Positions 26,396 through 35,879 of a stretch of DNA of 53,338 nucleotides are shown piece after piece. The notes beneath the pieces are model-generated. The model worked only from the letters and a program-made list of their open reading frames with translations. It was not told where the DNA came from and did no database searches. The stretch spans positions 1 through 53,338 of the forward strand of contig JAKQHT010000019.1 in the NCBI GenBank assembly GCA_029557895.1, written 5' to 3'. Numbering within the stretch: position 1 is the stretch's first letter; every line of letters begins with the position of its first letter. Position numbers and translations under genes: made by a program. The DNA comes from Bacteroidota bacterium. GTDB taxonomy: Bacteria; Bacteroidota; Bacteroidia; Flavobacteriales; Flavobacteriaceae.

Positions 26396-26998
26396 ATGGC
26401 AAAGAGAGCAGCACCAGAAGTAAATGCAGGCTCAATGGCCGATATAGCATTCTTGCTTCTCATATTTTTTTTGGTAACCACCACAATTGAGACCGATACA
26501 GGCCTTAACAGGAAGTTACCGCCAATAAACGAAGAAGATGTTGACGTTGTTATCAAGGAAAAAAACATTTTTACCGTATTGATTAACGACAAGAACCAAT
26601 TGATGGTCGAAGAAGAATTGATGGAGATTAAAGACCTCCGTAAAGCAGCCATTGAGTTTTTGGACAATGGCGGTGGTACCGGTGAAGATGCTTGCAGCTA
26701 TTGCAAAGGCAAAAAGAGCCCAACTTCATCTGACAACCCGGACAAAGCCGTTATTTCCCTCAAGAACGAGAGAGGAACCACTTACTCTACTTACATATCT
26801 GTACAGAACGAGTTGGTCGCTGCTTACAATTTTTTGAGAAACCGTAGAGCACAAGAACTTTACGGTGTATCCTTTGCAGAAATGCAAAAAAACTATGACG
26901 ACGTCAATTATAAGGGCAATAAAGAAAAGCTAAAGGAGCAAATCGAGAAAATAAAAATCGAATACCCTCAAAAGCTTTCAGAAGTACAAAACAAATAA
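26396..26998 (+). CDS. exbD: ExbD-family biopolymer transport protein with CxxC insertion
   Basis: This 200-residue protein has one N-terminal membrane anchor with the essential aspartate (SMADIAFLLLIFFLVTTTIE) and a periplasmic ExbD domain. It is longer than the usual 130-140 residues. It contains an insertion with a cysteine pair (EDACSYCKGKK) and a charged C-terminal helix (KEKLKEQIEKIKIEYPQKL). The CxxC could bind metal or form a disulfide in the periplasm. It is followed 9 bases later by a second exbD. Confidence 0.9.
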   Translation: MAKRAAPEVNAGSMADIAFLLLIFFLVTTTIETDTGLNRKLPPINEEDVDVVIKEKNIFTVLINDKNQLMVEEELMEIKDLRKAAIEFLDNGGGTGEDACSYCKGKKSPTSSDNPDKAVISLKNERGTTYSTYISVQNELVAAYNFLRNRRAQELYGVSFAEMQKNYDDVNYKGNKEKLKEQIEKIKIEYPQKLSEVQNK

Positions 26999-27007
26999 AG
27001 GACCGTT

Positions 27008-27490
27008 ATGGGAAAGTTTAAAAAGAAGAAATCAGGAGATTTACCTGCAATCTCTACCGCATCGTTACCAGACATAGTGTTCATGCTGTTGTTCTTTTTC
27101 ATGGTGGCAACCGTCATGCGTGAAAATTCCTTAAAGGTAAAGAACGTATTGCCAAATGCAGACCAAGTGGAAAAACTGGACAAGAAAGACCTCATCATGT
27201 ACATTTATGTGGGTCAGCCTGTCAAAGAACTACAAAAACGCTATGGCAAAGAATCTGTCATTCAATTGAACGACAAGATTTCTTATGTGAGCGATATCAA
27301 ATCGTTCGTCGCGGCAGAACGGGCTTCCAAACGTGAGGAGTTGAGAGATTACCTCACCGCTGCCCTAAAGGTGGACAAGGATGCCAATATGGGAATTGTA
27401 GGTGATATCAAACAAGAATTACGTAAAGTAAATGCCTTGAAAATTAACTACACAACACGGCAGGGCGACATCTCTGAAAACAGAAATTAA
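27008..27490 (+). CDS. exbD: Second ExbD-family protein
   Basis: This 160-residue ExbD homologue has the anchor helix SLPDIVFMLLFFFMVATVMRE, including the conserved Asp, and a periplasmic domain of standard type without the CxxC insertion of the preceding gene. Two different ExbD proteins after a single ExbB suggest a hetero-oligomeric periplasmic part, as seen in flavobacterial TonB-linked systems. It is the last gene of the operon and is followed by a strong terminator. Confidence 0.92.
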   Translation: MGKFKKKKSGDLPAISTASLPDIVFMLLFFFMVATVMRENSLKVKNVLPNADQVEKLDKKDLIMYIYVGQPVKELQKRYGKESVIQLNDKISYVSDIKSFVAAERASKREELRDYLTAALKVDKDANMGIVGDIKQELRKVNALKINYTTRQGDISENRN

Positions 27491-27505
27491 GAAAAATGTC
27501 TTTAC

Positions 27506-27541
27506 AAAAAAAATCCCGAATCTGTCTTCGGGATTTTTTTT
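27506..27541 (+). terminator. Terminator of the exbB-exbD operon
   Basis: A long stem (AAAAATCCCGAA / TTCGGGATTTTT, 6-base loop TCTGTC) starts about 15 bases after the stop and runs into a T-tract. Confidence 0.9.
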
Positions 27542-27733
27542 GTTTTTATATTACCAAATTAAAAGAACCAATTGCGATTTTTTCCCTGAAAGGTTTCCAT
27601 AAACCCTAATACAAGCTTTGAATAACAAAATGAACGGTACACTTTAATAGTTTAAAGGCATTGTGCAAGAACCAAATGGCTCTTGCTGTCCGGAATACCC
27701 TAACCAAAAAATCCTGTTAGGTAAATGTCAAAA

Positions 27734-28693
27734 TCAAATTTCGTTAAGCAACTTTGAAATTTCATCCAATTTTGGTGTCAGGATGATTTCGATACGTCGG
27801 TTTTTTGCCTTGCCATCGGCAGTTGCATTGCTTGCCAGAGGTGCAAATTCGCCACGCCCGGCTGCTGTTAGGTTTTCCGGATTGATACTTGGGTTTTGCA
27901 TCAAAATTTCAACAATAGCGGTTGCCCTTTTGGTCGATAAATCCCAATTACCGCTCAACTGTCCGGAACCAGTATAAGGAACATTATCCGTATGGCCTTC
28001 AATAAGCACCGCAATATCAGGGTTTTGAGCCAATACAGTTCCCAATTGGTTGATGGCCTCTTTACCAGTTTTACCCACTGCCCAGCTACCGGACTCAAAC
28101 AACAACTTGTTTTCCATAGACACATACACCTTGCCGTCGCGCTGTTCAACGGTCAATCCCTTTCCCTCAAAATTGGTCAGAGCTTCAGAAATGGCGTTCT
28201 TTAACCTGTTCATTGCTGCGTCTTTGGCCGAAATGATATTCTCCAATTCTGCAATGCGCTGCGAACGCGATTCCATATCTTTTCTCAAGGCTTCCAAACG
28301 GGCATTCTCTGCGGCAAGCGCTTGTTCCTTTGCCTCTAACTGTGCAAGAAGTTCCCTGTTTCGTTGTGCGTTTTGCTCCAATGCGGAAGAACTGTTTTTT
28401 TCCAAGGCTTCATATGATGCCTGAAGATTATCAAGACTCGATCTGGTGGTATTGAGCTCGTCTTGAAGCCTGTCCCTTGTGGCCAATAAATTGTCGTAAT
28501 TTCGTTGTAAGGTTGCCAACTCATTGTGTGCATTGGCAAGCGACCTGGACAGGGTTGCTTTTTCATCGGATAGTTCTCTGTTCTCCTTTTTCAGGGCGGC
28601 ATATCGGTTCTCGAGATCGGTGTATATCTTTTTTGATACACATGATGAGAACATTAAGACTGATAAAGACAGTAAGATTAGATTTTTTATCAT
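27734..28693 (-). CDS. OmpA-family lipoprotein with coiled coil
   Basis: This 319-residue lipoprotein has signal peptide MIKNLILLSLSVLMFSSC, with the lipobox cysteine as the last residue. I choose this start over an AT-rich one 10 codons earlier. A long coiled coil (about residues 25-170, rich in Glu, Leu, Ala and Arg) follows. The C-terminal OmpA domain has VLIEGHTDNVPYTGSG, then LSTKRATAIVEIL, then AGRGEFAPLASN and RRIEIILTPK, the peptidoglycan-binding pattern. It probably tethers the outer membrane to the cell wall. The xth gene lies directly upstream with a 26-base gap. Confidence 0.93.
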   Translation of the reverse strand: MIKNLILLSLSVLMFSSCVSKKIYTDLENRYAALKKENRELSDEKATLSRSLANAHNELATLQRNYDNLLATRDRLQDELNTTRSSLDNLQASYEALEKNSSSALEQNAQRNRELLAQLEAKEQALAAENARLEALRKDMESRSQRIAELENIISAKDAAMNRLKNAISEALTNFEGKGLTVEQRDGKVYVSMENKLLFESGSWAVGKTGKEAINQLGTVLAQNPDIAVLIEGHTDNVPYTGSGQLSGNWDLSTKRATAIVEILMQNPSINPENLTAAGRGEFAPLASNATADGKAKNRRIEIILTPKLDEISKLLNEI

Positions 28694-28719
28694 TATATAG
28701 TTATTTAGGTTTATAATTA

Positions 28720-29484
28720 TCAACTCGCAATTTCCAATAATATTGGACAGTGGTCACTATGTACCGCATCGGAAAGAATGATACTCCGCTGCATTTTGTC
28801 CTTTAATGGTTGACTGACCATCGCATAGTCAAGTCGCCAACCTTTGTTGTTGTTTCTTGAATTGGCGCGGTAGCTCCACCATGTATAATTATTGGGTTCT
28901 TGGTTAAAATATCTGAATGAATCAATAAACCCGCTATCTATGAACGCGCCAATCCATTTGCGTTCCACAGGCAAAAAGCCGGAAACGTTGGAAAGTCCCT
29001 TGGGATTGTGGATGTCAATCTCTTCATGGCAAATGTTATAATCGCCCAAAATGATCAGATTGGGTATCTGCTTTTTGAGTGCATTGATGTAATCCTGAAA
29101 TAGGTCCATATAGTCAAATTTGTGCTGCAATCGCAGGTCGTTGGTTCCGGAAGGCAGGTAAAGGCTCATAACGGAAAAACCGTCAAAATCCAACCGAAGG
29201 TTACGTCCTTCATCATCCATCGATGCAATTCCTGTCCCATACTCCACATGGTTGGGCTTTATCTTGCTCAAAATGGCAACACCACTGTACCCCTTTTTTT
29301 TGGCACTGAACCAATAATGGTACGTATAGCCAATGGCTTCAAATAATTCTGGTTGCAATTGTTCTTTCATGGCCTTTATTTCCTGAAAGCAAACCACATC
29401 CGGATTGACAATTTTGAGCCATTCTACAAGTCCTTTGCTCATTGCTGAACGGATACCGTTGACGTTATAGGATAAGATTTTCAT
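28720..29484 (-). CDS. xth: Exodeoxyribonuclease III
   Basis: This 254-residue AP endonuclease/3'-5' exonuclease acts in base excision repair. Family residues are visible: NVNGIRSA, the metal-binding Glu in CFQEIKA, Asp-x-Asn in LGDYNICHEEID, the Trp-rich YTWWSYRA region, and the catalytic HSDHCPI near the C terminus. The -7-like octamer TATTTTTG lies about 20 bases upstream. It precedes the OmpA lipoprotein gene and may share a transcript with it. Confidence 0.95.
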   Translation of the reverse strand: MKILSYNVNGIRSAMSKGLVEWLKIVNPDVVCFQEIKAMKEQLQPELFEAIGYTYHYWFSAKKKGYSGVAILSKIKPNHVEYGTGIASMDDEGRNLRLDFDGFSVMSLYLPSGTNDLRLQHKFDYMDLFQDYINALKKQIPNLIILGDYNICHEEIDIHNPKGLSNVSGFLPVERKWIGAFIDSGFIDSFRYFNQEPNNYTWWSYRANSRNNNKGWRLDYAMVSQPLKDKMQRSIILSDAVHSDHCPILLEIAS

Positions 29485-29799
29485 TTTTATTTATTTTAAA
29501 GCCAAAAATAAATAATGCTGTACTTTTATTCGATATTTTTAATAAGAACTCGTTCAAACTTTTTTATTGAAGTGAAAAACAGCCATTGCACAGGCTGGCT
29601 CGTTGGCTAATATAATCCAATGGATTGTTTTATACGCTCCATCCTGTACCTGATTTTAACTTTTATTTCGGTTTCAGGGTTAGGAAACAGGTAAAAAATG
29701 TGGCAAAAAGTCCATTTTGTGACCAATTGAAAACGTTTTAATGAGTTCTGATCTTATGTTTACAAAATATTTTACATTTTGTAGAGTTTGCCAATTTAG
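29485..29799. other. Divergent intergenic region without a gene
   Basis: I see no coding frame or RNA gene in these 315 bases between xth and the large outer-membrane protein gene. The right end holds an inverted repeat, listed separately, and the left end a possible -7 element for xth. Confidence 0.6.
29761..29783. promoter_or_regulatory. Inverted repeat upstream of the large outer-membrane protein gene
   Basis: Perfect 8-bp arms TACAAAAT / ATTTTGTA separated by ATTTTAC lie 16 bases upstream of the ATG. The right arm overlaps a TACATTTTG string that resembles a -7 element, so a repressor bound here would block transcription. It is very AT-rich, so chance cannot be excluded. Confidence 0.4.
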
Positions 29800-32700
29800 A
29801 TGAAAACTACAATTTCACTTTTACTATGTCTTGTTGGGTTCTGTGCCTTGGCGCAAGAGCTACCTTCCAATTATAGGACGAAAAAAGTGGCTTTCGCTGA
29901 TAGTATCGCTGTTGATACGTTGAGCATTAACCCCAGAAAGTTAATTGTGAAAACGAAGCTTGGCACCGTTGTGGACAGCACCAATTACACCATGGATTTT
30001 AAAACAGCCGTGCTAACATTCCATGGACCAATTGCAACCGATACCATTGTCATAGAATACTTACGATATCCCGATTTTATCACACGAAACTATTTTCAGC
30101 TTGACAAAAGCATCATTGTTGAAAATACTGATAACCTGAACAAGATTTACAAGCTATCGCAATCTACACTGACAAAAAATTACACGCCGTTTGACGGGCT
30201 TATGACTTCCGGCAGCATTTCGCGTGGCGTAACAGTGGGAAACAACCAAAACTCTGTGCTCAATAGCGAGCTCGACCTCCAGATCTCGGGAAAATTGAGC
30301 GATAAAGTGTCCTTGAGGGCTTCAATACAGGATGCCAATATTCCGTTGCAGGAAAGTGGATATTCGCAGCGGCTGGACGAATTTGACCAAGTGTTCATCG
30401 AACTTTTCAGCGAGCGATGGAATATCCGAGCGGGCGATATCGATTTGGTCAATGATGATACCTATTTTGCACAGTTCAGTAAGCGCGTACAAGGATTGAT
30501 GGTAAATGCCAATTTTGGCGGCGATACCTCAAAGACCAACGTTTTCGCTTCCGGCGCACTGGTCCGCGGACAGTTTACCAGCAGCCAGTTTGTGGCGCAA
30601 GAAGGCAACCAAGGCCCGTACAAGTTACGCGGCCCCAATAATGAACTATATGTACTTATCGTATCGGGGAGCGAGACTGTATATGTCAATGGGCTGCCGT
30701 TGAAACGGGGCGAAAACGAAGATTATATCATCGATTACAATGCGGGCGAGATTATTTTCAATGCAACATTTCCCATCACATCTGAAATGCGGATTACGGT
30801 AGATTACCAGTACAGTGAGCGCAATTTTTCGCGTTTTACGGTGTTCGGTGGTGGCAGTTATGAAACCGAAAAATTGAAACTCGGCGTGTCTGTCTATTCT
30901 GAAATTGATTCTAAAAACCAGCCATTGCAACAAAATCTATCGGATGAGCAAGTACAAATCTTGGCCAATGCAGGTGATGACCAAACATTGATGGTCGCTC
31001 CATCGGGAACGCCGGAAACCTATTCGGAAAACAGGATTCTCTACAAAAAAGAACTTATAAGCGGTGTAGAGGTGTATGTTTTTTCAAACAATCCCGAAGA
31101 TGTCCTCTACAGCGTGAAATTTAATTTTGTAGGAGAGCACCAAGGCGATTATGTACTCACAAACAGCAACGCCATAAGCAATATCTATGAATATGTCGCC
31201 CCGATTTCGGGAGTGCCACAAGGCAATTATGCACCATTGGTGCGTTTGATAGCGCCTACGAAACTGCAAATCGCCGTACTTAACGGCACGTATCAACCCA
31301 CGGAAAGGACCAATGTTTACTTTGAAGCTGCTGCAAGCAAAAACGACCTGAACCTTTATTCGAGTTTGGATGATGGCAATAACGACGGCTTTGCAGGAAA
31401 AATCAAGATAAGACAGTCATTGACCAACAAAAACAATCCATGGAGCGTTGCAGCCATCATAGATGCCGATTACCTCCAGGAGAACTTTAGATCCATCCAA
31501 AGGTTGTACCGCCCGGAGTTTGTCCGTGATTGGAATCTTGAAAACCCATTGGGCAACCAAGCTCTACTGGCCTCGGGAATTGAGCTCTTGCATCCCGACA
31601 AAGGCATCGCTTCTTACAAGTTTGAGCATTTGAACTATTCTGAAAATTACAATGGAAACCGTCACGGCATATTGGCAAATCTCACATTGGGGAAATGGCA
31701 TTTTTTTACCAATTCGAGTATGCTAAACGGTAACAGTGACCTATCTAATACATCGTTTTTGAGGACTTTCAACAGAATGGTTTATGGTATGGAGAAACAA
31801 TGGATAGGCGCCAAATTGGCCGCTGAAGACAACGAACAACGCCAACGCCAGAGCGACAGTTTGACGCCTTTGAGCCAACGGTTCAAATCGTATGAAGTTT
31901 TTTACGGTATTGGCGACAGCACCAAGATTTTTGCCGAGGTTGGGTACAAATACCGCATCAATGATAGTTTGCGAAACAATAACATGGAACGTGTCAATAG
32001 CTCAAATACTTATTACCTAAAGTCAAAAATGATACAAAACGAGCGAACGGATCTGGGGATTTATGTCAATTACCGTCAACTCAAATCTGAAGATCCCGGC
32101 ATTGAAAACGAACAATCCCTGAATTCAAGGGTTGGCTACAACCAGCGGTTGTTTGGACAAATCATACAGTCCAACACCGTTTATGAAACCAACTCCGGCA
32201 CCATGCCCCAACAAGATTTTACATATACACAGGTGGAGCCCGGTCAAGGTGCCTACACATGGATCGATTACAACGAAAACGGTATTCAGGAACTTAACGA
32301 GTTTGAAATAGCACAGTTTCAGGACCAAGGAGAATACATCAGGGTTTTGTTGCCCAACCAGATTTATGTCAAAACACACCAAAACCGTTTGGCTCAGACC
32401 TTTACTATCAATTTTCAGCAATGGGCCAACGAAGCAAAAGGCTCAAAAAAATTCTGGTCTCATTTTTACAACCAAACATCGTTTTTGGTGGACAGAAAAA
32501 TCAGGAAAGAAGGCAATACTTTTGATTTGAACCCTTTTTCGGACGCAGGAAACAATCCGTTGGGTTTGAACAAAAGTATCCGCAACGTCTTGTTCTATAA
32601 TCGTGGTTTGCAACGCTATACCACCTCATATACCTATCTTTCCAATACTTCCAAATCACTTTTATCCATTGGTTTTCAGGAAAGCAAGCTCAAAAGCCAC

Positions 32701-33210
32701 CAGTTGAACTTTAACCATAAGTTTGCAGTCAGTTGGCTTTTTAATATTGTTATGGATATGGGCAAAAATGAAGGCAAAAGCGAGAATTTCACATCCCGAA
32801 ACTATAGCTTGGACGTGTACAGCCTCCAACCCAAACTTTCGTATCTTTTCAATGTGAATGCCCGATTTGATGTTTTTTACCGCTATACGGGCAAAGACAA
32901 TACTGTGGGCAATCTTGAAACGCTCAAACAGGATAACTATGGCGTCTCGTTTACCTACAACCACACGCAGAAAATCGCCTTAAATGGGGAGGTCAATTTT
33001 TTCAAGAATAATTATCATGGCAATCCCAATACGCCCGTGGCCTATCAAATGCTGGAAGGGCTGCAACCTGGAAAGAACTTTACTTGGAGCCTCTTGGCTC
33101 AAAAAAAACTGACCAAATATTTGGACCTGAACCTCAATTATTTTGGTAGAAAGACCGAAACCTCAAAGGTTATCCATACGGGAACGGTTCAGCTAAAGGC
33201 TTATTTTTAA
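29800..33210 (+). CDS. Very large outer-membrane beta-barrel-like protein of unknown function
   Basis: This 1136-residue exported protein has signal peptide MKTTISLLLCLVGFCALAQ. The N-terminal 120 residues look like a small beta domain (LIVKTKLGTVVDSTNYTMDF). From there on the sequence is an alternating hydrophobic/polar beta pattern with frequent aromatic girdle residues, for example ISGKLSDKVSLRASIQDANI and FNHKFAVSWLFNIVMDMG. The last residue is Phe, as in Bam-inserted outer-membrane proteins. No TonB box, carboxypeptidase-like domain or plug is evident, so it is not a standard TonB receptor. The SprA-like phrase DANIPLQESGYSQRLDEFDQ hints at gliding or secretion proteins, but at this length it is not SprA itself. 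Single gene, flanked by a divergent and a convergent neighbour. Confidence 0.75.
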   Translation: MKTTISLLLCLVGFCALAQELPSNYRTKKVAFADSIAVDTLSINPRKLIVKTKLGTVVDSTNYTMDFKTAVLTFHGPIATDTIVIEYLRYPDFITRNYFQLDKSIIVENTDNLNKIYKLSQSTLTKNYTPFDGLMTSGSISRGVTVGNNQNSVLNSELDLQISGKLSDKVSLRASIQDANIPLQESGYSQRLDEFDQVFIELFSERWNIRAGDIDLVNDDTYFAQFSKRVQGLMVNANFGGDTSKTNVFASGALVRGQFTSSQFVAQEGNQGPYKLRGPNNELYVLIVSGSETVYVNGLPLKRGENEDYIIDYNAGEIIFNATFPITSEMRITVDYQYSERNFSRFTVFGGGSYETEKLKLGVSVYSEIDSKNQPLQQNLSDEQVQILANAGDDQTLMVAPSGTPETYSENRILYKKELISGVEVYVFSNNPEDVLYSVKFNFVGEHQGDYVLTNSNAISNIYEYVAPISGVPQGNYAPLVRLIAPTKLQIAVLNGTYQPTERTNVYFEAAASKNDLNLYSSLDDGNNDGFAGKIKIRQSLTNKNNPWSVAAIIDADYLQENFRSIQRLYRPEFVRDWNLENPLGNQALLASGIELLHPDKGIASYKFEHLNYSENYNGNRHGILANLTLGKWHFFTNSSMLNGNSDLSNTSFLRTFNRMVYGMEKQWIGAKLAAEDNEQRQRQSDSLTPLSQRFKSYEVFYGIGDSTKIFAEVGYKYRINDSLRNNNMERVNSSNTYYLKSKMIQNERTDLGIYVNYRQLKSEDPGIENEQSLNSRVGYNQRLFGQIIQSNTVYETNSGTMPQQDFTYTQVEPGQGAYTWIDYNENGIQELNEFEIAQFQDQGEYIRVLLPNQIYVKTHQNRLAQTFTINFQQWANEAKGSKKFWSHFYNQTSFLVDRKIRKEGNTFDLNPFSDAGNNPLGLNKSIRNVLFYNRGLQRYTTSYTYLSNTSKSLLSIGFQESKLKSHQLNFNHKFAVSWLFNIVMDMGKNEGKSENFTSRNYSLDVYSLQPKLSYLFNVNARFDVFYRYTGKDNTVGNLETLKQDNYGVSFTYNHTQKIALNGEVNFFKNNYHGNPNTPVAYQMLEGLQPGKNFTWSLLAQKKLTKYLDLNLNYFGRKTETSKVIHTGTVQLKAYF

Positions 33211-33304
33211 CCTTATATTGTTATCAACAACAAAAATCAGCCACGCTACGCCAGTAGTTTTTGAAATTATTGTTTCCCTTTGAATGGATGACAACCAATG
33301 CTGG

Positions 33305-34021
33305 TTATTCAACAAGTTCGTTCAACTTTGCCTTTTTGGCGTTTTCTGCTTTTGCAATACAGGTTTTACACACTTCGTTATTGTCAATCTTGCGTGCTTG
33401 CCAAGCTTGTTCGACAGTTCCTTCGGACACCACACTACTTCTAACGTGCTGACAATCGTTGTAGATATGCAATTTGTTCCCGGAAGGCGTCCAATATACC
33501 ATATCAACACCGTTGTTCAGTTCTTTGATTACATCGGTTTGGGCATTGATCTGTTCAGTATATTTTTCAATGGAAGGAGGGTTAAAATCATAGCTCCCTA
33601 TACCTGCAATAAGCATTGCTACCCCTGCAATACTTCCGAAAATGGCTTTTTGTTTTCCGTCAATGTTCTTATTGGTCAATACAAATAGTATCAATGGCAA
33701 AAATGCCACAATAGCGGCAATCACACCCAGTTGGCTCTGCAACATAAACAAGAATTTGTTTTTTTCGGAGGGCGGGTCAAGACGGCCAGCCTTTTTCCAC
33801 AACATGGAGCCAATAAGCACTAATGCCAAGTCAAGCACCACTAACCCGATTGTCCACACATTCAGAATGGATTCTTCCATATTGACCGCCTTTAATATAA
33901 GGCGTATAGCGACTATCTGTGCTACTAAGGCGCCTATCCACAGCAATGCCGCAAATATGCGCAATTGTTTTGCCTGTCCTTTTGCCTCGTCTGTGGCCAC
34001 AAATTGTTTTTGTTCGTTCAT
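33305..34021 (-). CDS. Four-span membrane protein with C-terminal Cys/His zinc-ribbon-like motif
   Basis: This 238-residue protein has four hydrophobic segments in the first 150 residues (LRIFAALLWIGALVAQIVAI; VWTIGLVVLDLALVLIGSML; GVIAAIVAFLPLILFVLT; IFGSIAGVAMLIAGIGSY). A soluble tail follows. The tail has YWTPSGNKLHIYNDCQHV and then VCKTCIAKAE, a Cys/His plus CxxC arrangement typical of the short metal-binding domains found at the ends of some bacterial membrane proteins. I do not know its function. It is convergent with the large outer-membrane protein gene and has about 220 bases of plain sequence upstream. Confidence 0.75.
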   Translation of the reverse strand: MNEQKQFVATDEAKGQAKQLRIFAALLWIGALVAQIVAIRLILKAVNMEESILNVWTIGLVVLDLALVLIGSMLWKKAGRLDPPSEKNKFLFMLQSQLGVIAAIVAFLPLILFVLTNKNIDGKQKAIFGSIAGVAMLIAGIGSYDFNPPSIEKYTEQINAQTDVIKELNNGVDMVYWTPSGNKLHIYNDCQHVRSSVVSEGTVEQAWQARKIDNNEVCKTCIAKAENAKKAKLNELVE

Positions 34022-34244
34022 CTTATTATTGTTTGATAATTAAACACTTTAGCTGGTTACAACACACATTGTAACATTGCAAATGTATGTATTTTATGTT
34101 TTGTTTTTTGGAGAATAAAAATTGTTATGAAAAAAATTGCCAAGACAGCACACAATATTCTTCAAAACAACTTTGGTGATGCTGCTTAAGAACACCGTGT
34201 ATTTGACCCAAAAAATCATAATATCGTATTGAGAACGACGTAGG

Positions 34245-35786
34245 TTACATCTTCATCAACCAATTTTTCATGTCAACCTCCTGCTTGATGATATCCCGCA
34301 AGTCTTCAATTTTAACGCGTTCTTGTGCCATGGTATCTCGATATCTGATGGTTACTGTATTGTTTTCGAGCGTTTCATGATCCACGGTAATGCAGAAAGG
34401 TGTACCGTTGGCATCTTGTCGTCTGTAACGTCTGCCCACGGCATCTTTGTCGTCATAATCCACATTAAAATCCCATTTGAGGTCGTCAACAATCTTTTTG
34501 GCTATTTCAGGAAGGCCGTCTTTTTTGACCAATGGCAATACGGCTGCTTTTACCGGTGCCAATACGGCAGGGAGTTTTAAGACAGTCCTTGTGGTGTCGT
34601 TTTCCAACACCTCTTCAACCAACGAATTAGAGAACACGGCGAGGAACATCCTGTCCAGACCAATGGATGTTTCCAAGACATAGGGCACATAACTTTCGTT
34701 GAGTTCCGGATCGAAATATTGGAGTTTCTTGCCAGAATAGGTTTCATGCTGTTTAAGGTCAAAATCTGTGCGGGAATGTATGCCTTCGAGTTCCTTGAAC
34801 CCAAAAGGGAACTTAAATTCGATATCTGTTGCAGCATCGGCGTAGTGGGCCAACTTTTCGTGGTCGTGGTAGCGGTAGTTTTCTTGGCCCATGCCCAAGG
34901 ACAGGTGCCATTTGAGCCTGGTTTCTTTCCAATAATCAAACCATTCTTTTTGTGTTCCTGGCTTGATGAAGAACTGCATTTCCATCTGCTCAAACTCGCG
35001 CATCCTAAAAATAAATTGGCGTGCCACGATTTCATTTCTGAAGGCTTTTCCGGTTTGTGCAATTCCAAAAGGGATTTTCATACGGCCTGTTTTTTGCACA
35101 TTCAGGAAGTTTACAAAAATGCCTTGTGCCGTTTCAGGGCGTAGGTAAAGGTCCGTGGCGTTATCTGCCGAAGCGCCAAGTTTGGTGCCAAACATCAGGT
35201 TGAACTGTTTGACGTCTGTCCAGTTCCTGCTGCCGGTCAAGGGGTCAGCAATTTCGAGTTCTTCAATCAGGGCTTTTACATCGGCCAGATCTTCTTTTTC
35301 CAGTGACCTTGCCATACGGGACAAGGTGGCATCAATTTTTTGCTGATACTCCACCACGCGCTGGTTGGTGCCCAAAAACTGTGCTTTGTCAAAAGCTTCA
35401 CCGAAACGCTTGGCTGCTTTTTCGACTTCTTTGTCAATTTTTGCTTCGATCTTGGCGCAATATTCCTCAATCAATACATCGGCACGGTACCGTTTCTTTG
35501 AATCCTTATTATCTATCAATGGATCATTAAAAGCATCAACGTGGCCGGATGCTTTCCAAGTGGTCGGGTGCATGAAAATGGCCGCATCGATCCCAACGAT
35601 GTTATCGTGCATCTGCACCATGGCTTTCCACCAATATTCGCGAATGTTTTTTTTGAGTTCAGCACCGTTCTGTGCATAATCATATACGGCACTCAAGCCA
35701 TCATATATTTCACTGCTCTGGAATACATAACCGTACTCTTTGGCGTGAGAGATGACTTTTTTAAAATGGTCGTCATTGTTTATCAT
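34245..35786 (-). CDS. glyS: Glycyl-tRNA synthetase, single-chain type
   Basis: This 513-residue class II synthetase is of the alpha2 (eukaryote/archaea-like) form that Bacteroidota use instead of the two-subunit enzyme. Landmarks are the N-terminal GLSAVYDYAQNGAELKKNIR, motif 2 in RNEIVARQFIFRMREFEQME, motif 3 in ETSIGLDRMFLAVF, and the C-terminal anticodon-binding domain from about residue 400 (APVKAAVLPLVKKDG). The -7-like octamer TATTTTTG at 35791-35798 lies just before the ATG, next to a terminator that separates it from the efflux operon. Confidence 0.97.
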   Translation of the reverse strand: MINNDDHFKKVISHAKEYGYVFQSSEIYDGLSAVYDYAQNGAELKKNIREYWWKAMVQMHDNIVGIDAAIFMHPTTWKASGHVDAFNDPLIDNKDSKKRYRADVLIEEYCAKIEAKIDKEVEKAAKRFGEAFDKAQFLGTNQRVVEYQQKIDATLSRMARSLEKEDLADVKALIEELEIADPLTGSRNWTDVKQFNLMFGTKLGASADNATDLYLRPETAQGIFVNFLNVQKTGRMKIPFGIAQTGKAFRNEIVARQFIFRMREFEQMEMQFFIKPGTQKEWFDYWKETRLKWHLSLGMGQENYRYHDHEKLAHYADAATDIEFKFPFGFKELEGIHSRTDFDLKQHETYSGKKLQYFDPELNESYVPYVLETSIGLDRMFLAVFSNSLVEEVLENDTTRTVLKLPAVLAPVKAAVLPLVKKDGLPEIAKKIVDDLKWDFNVDYDDKDAVGRRYRRQDANGTPFCITVDHETLENNTVTIRYRDTMAQERVKIEDLRDIIKQEVDMKNWLMKM

Positions 35787-35800
35787 GGTGCAAAAATATA

Positions 35801-35827
35801 AAACCGCCCCAATTTATGGAGCGGTTT
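35801..35827 (-). terminator. Terminator between the RND efflux operon and glyS
   Basis: An imperfect stem AAACCGCTCC / GGGGCGGTTT on the minus strand is followed by a U-rich stretch (TTTATATTTTTG). It ends the efflux operon 53 bases after the permease stop. Its 3' side overlaps the glyS promoter region. Confidence 0.7.
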
Positions 35828-35879
35828 GTTAAAAATATTCGGACGGCTTCTGCGGCAATCGGGTTGTTATTTAATAAAA

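Noticed and set aside
27698..27720. CCTAAC / GTTAGG hairpin as terminator of the OmpA lipoprotein gene
   Set aside because: It has only a 6-bp stem with an 11-base loop, and its T-run lies inside the loop rather than after the stem.
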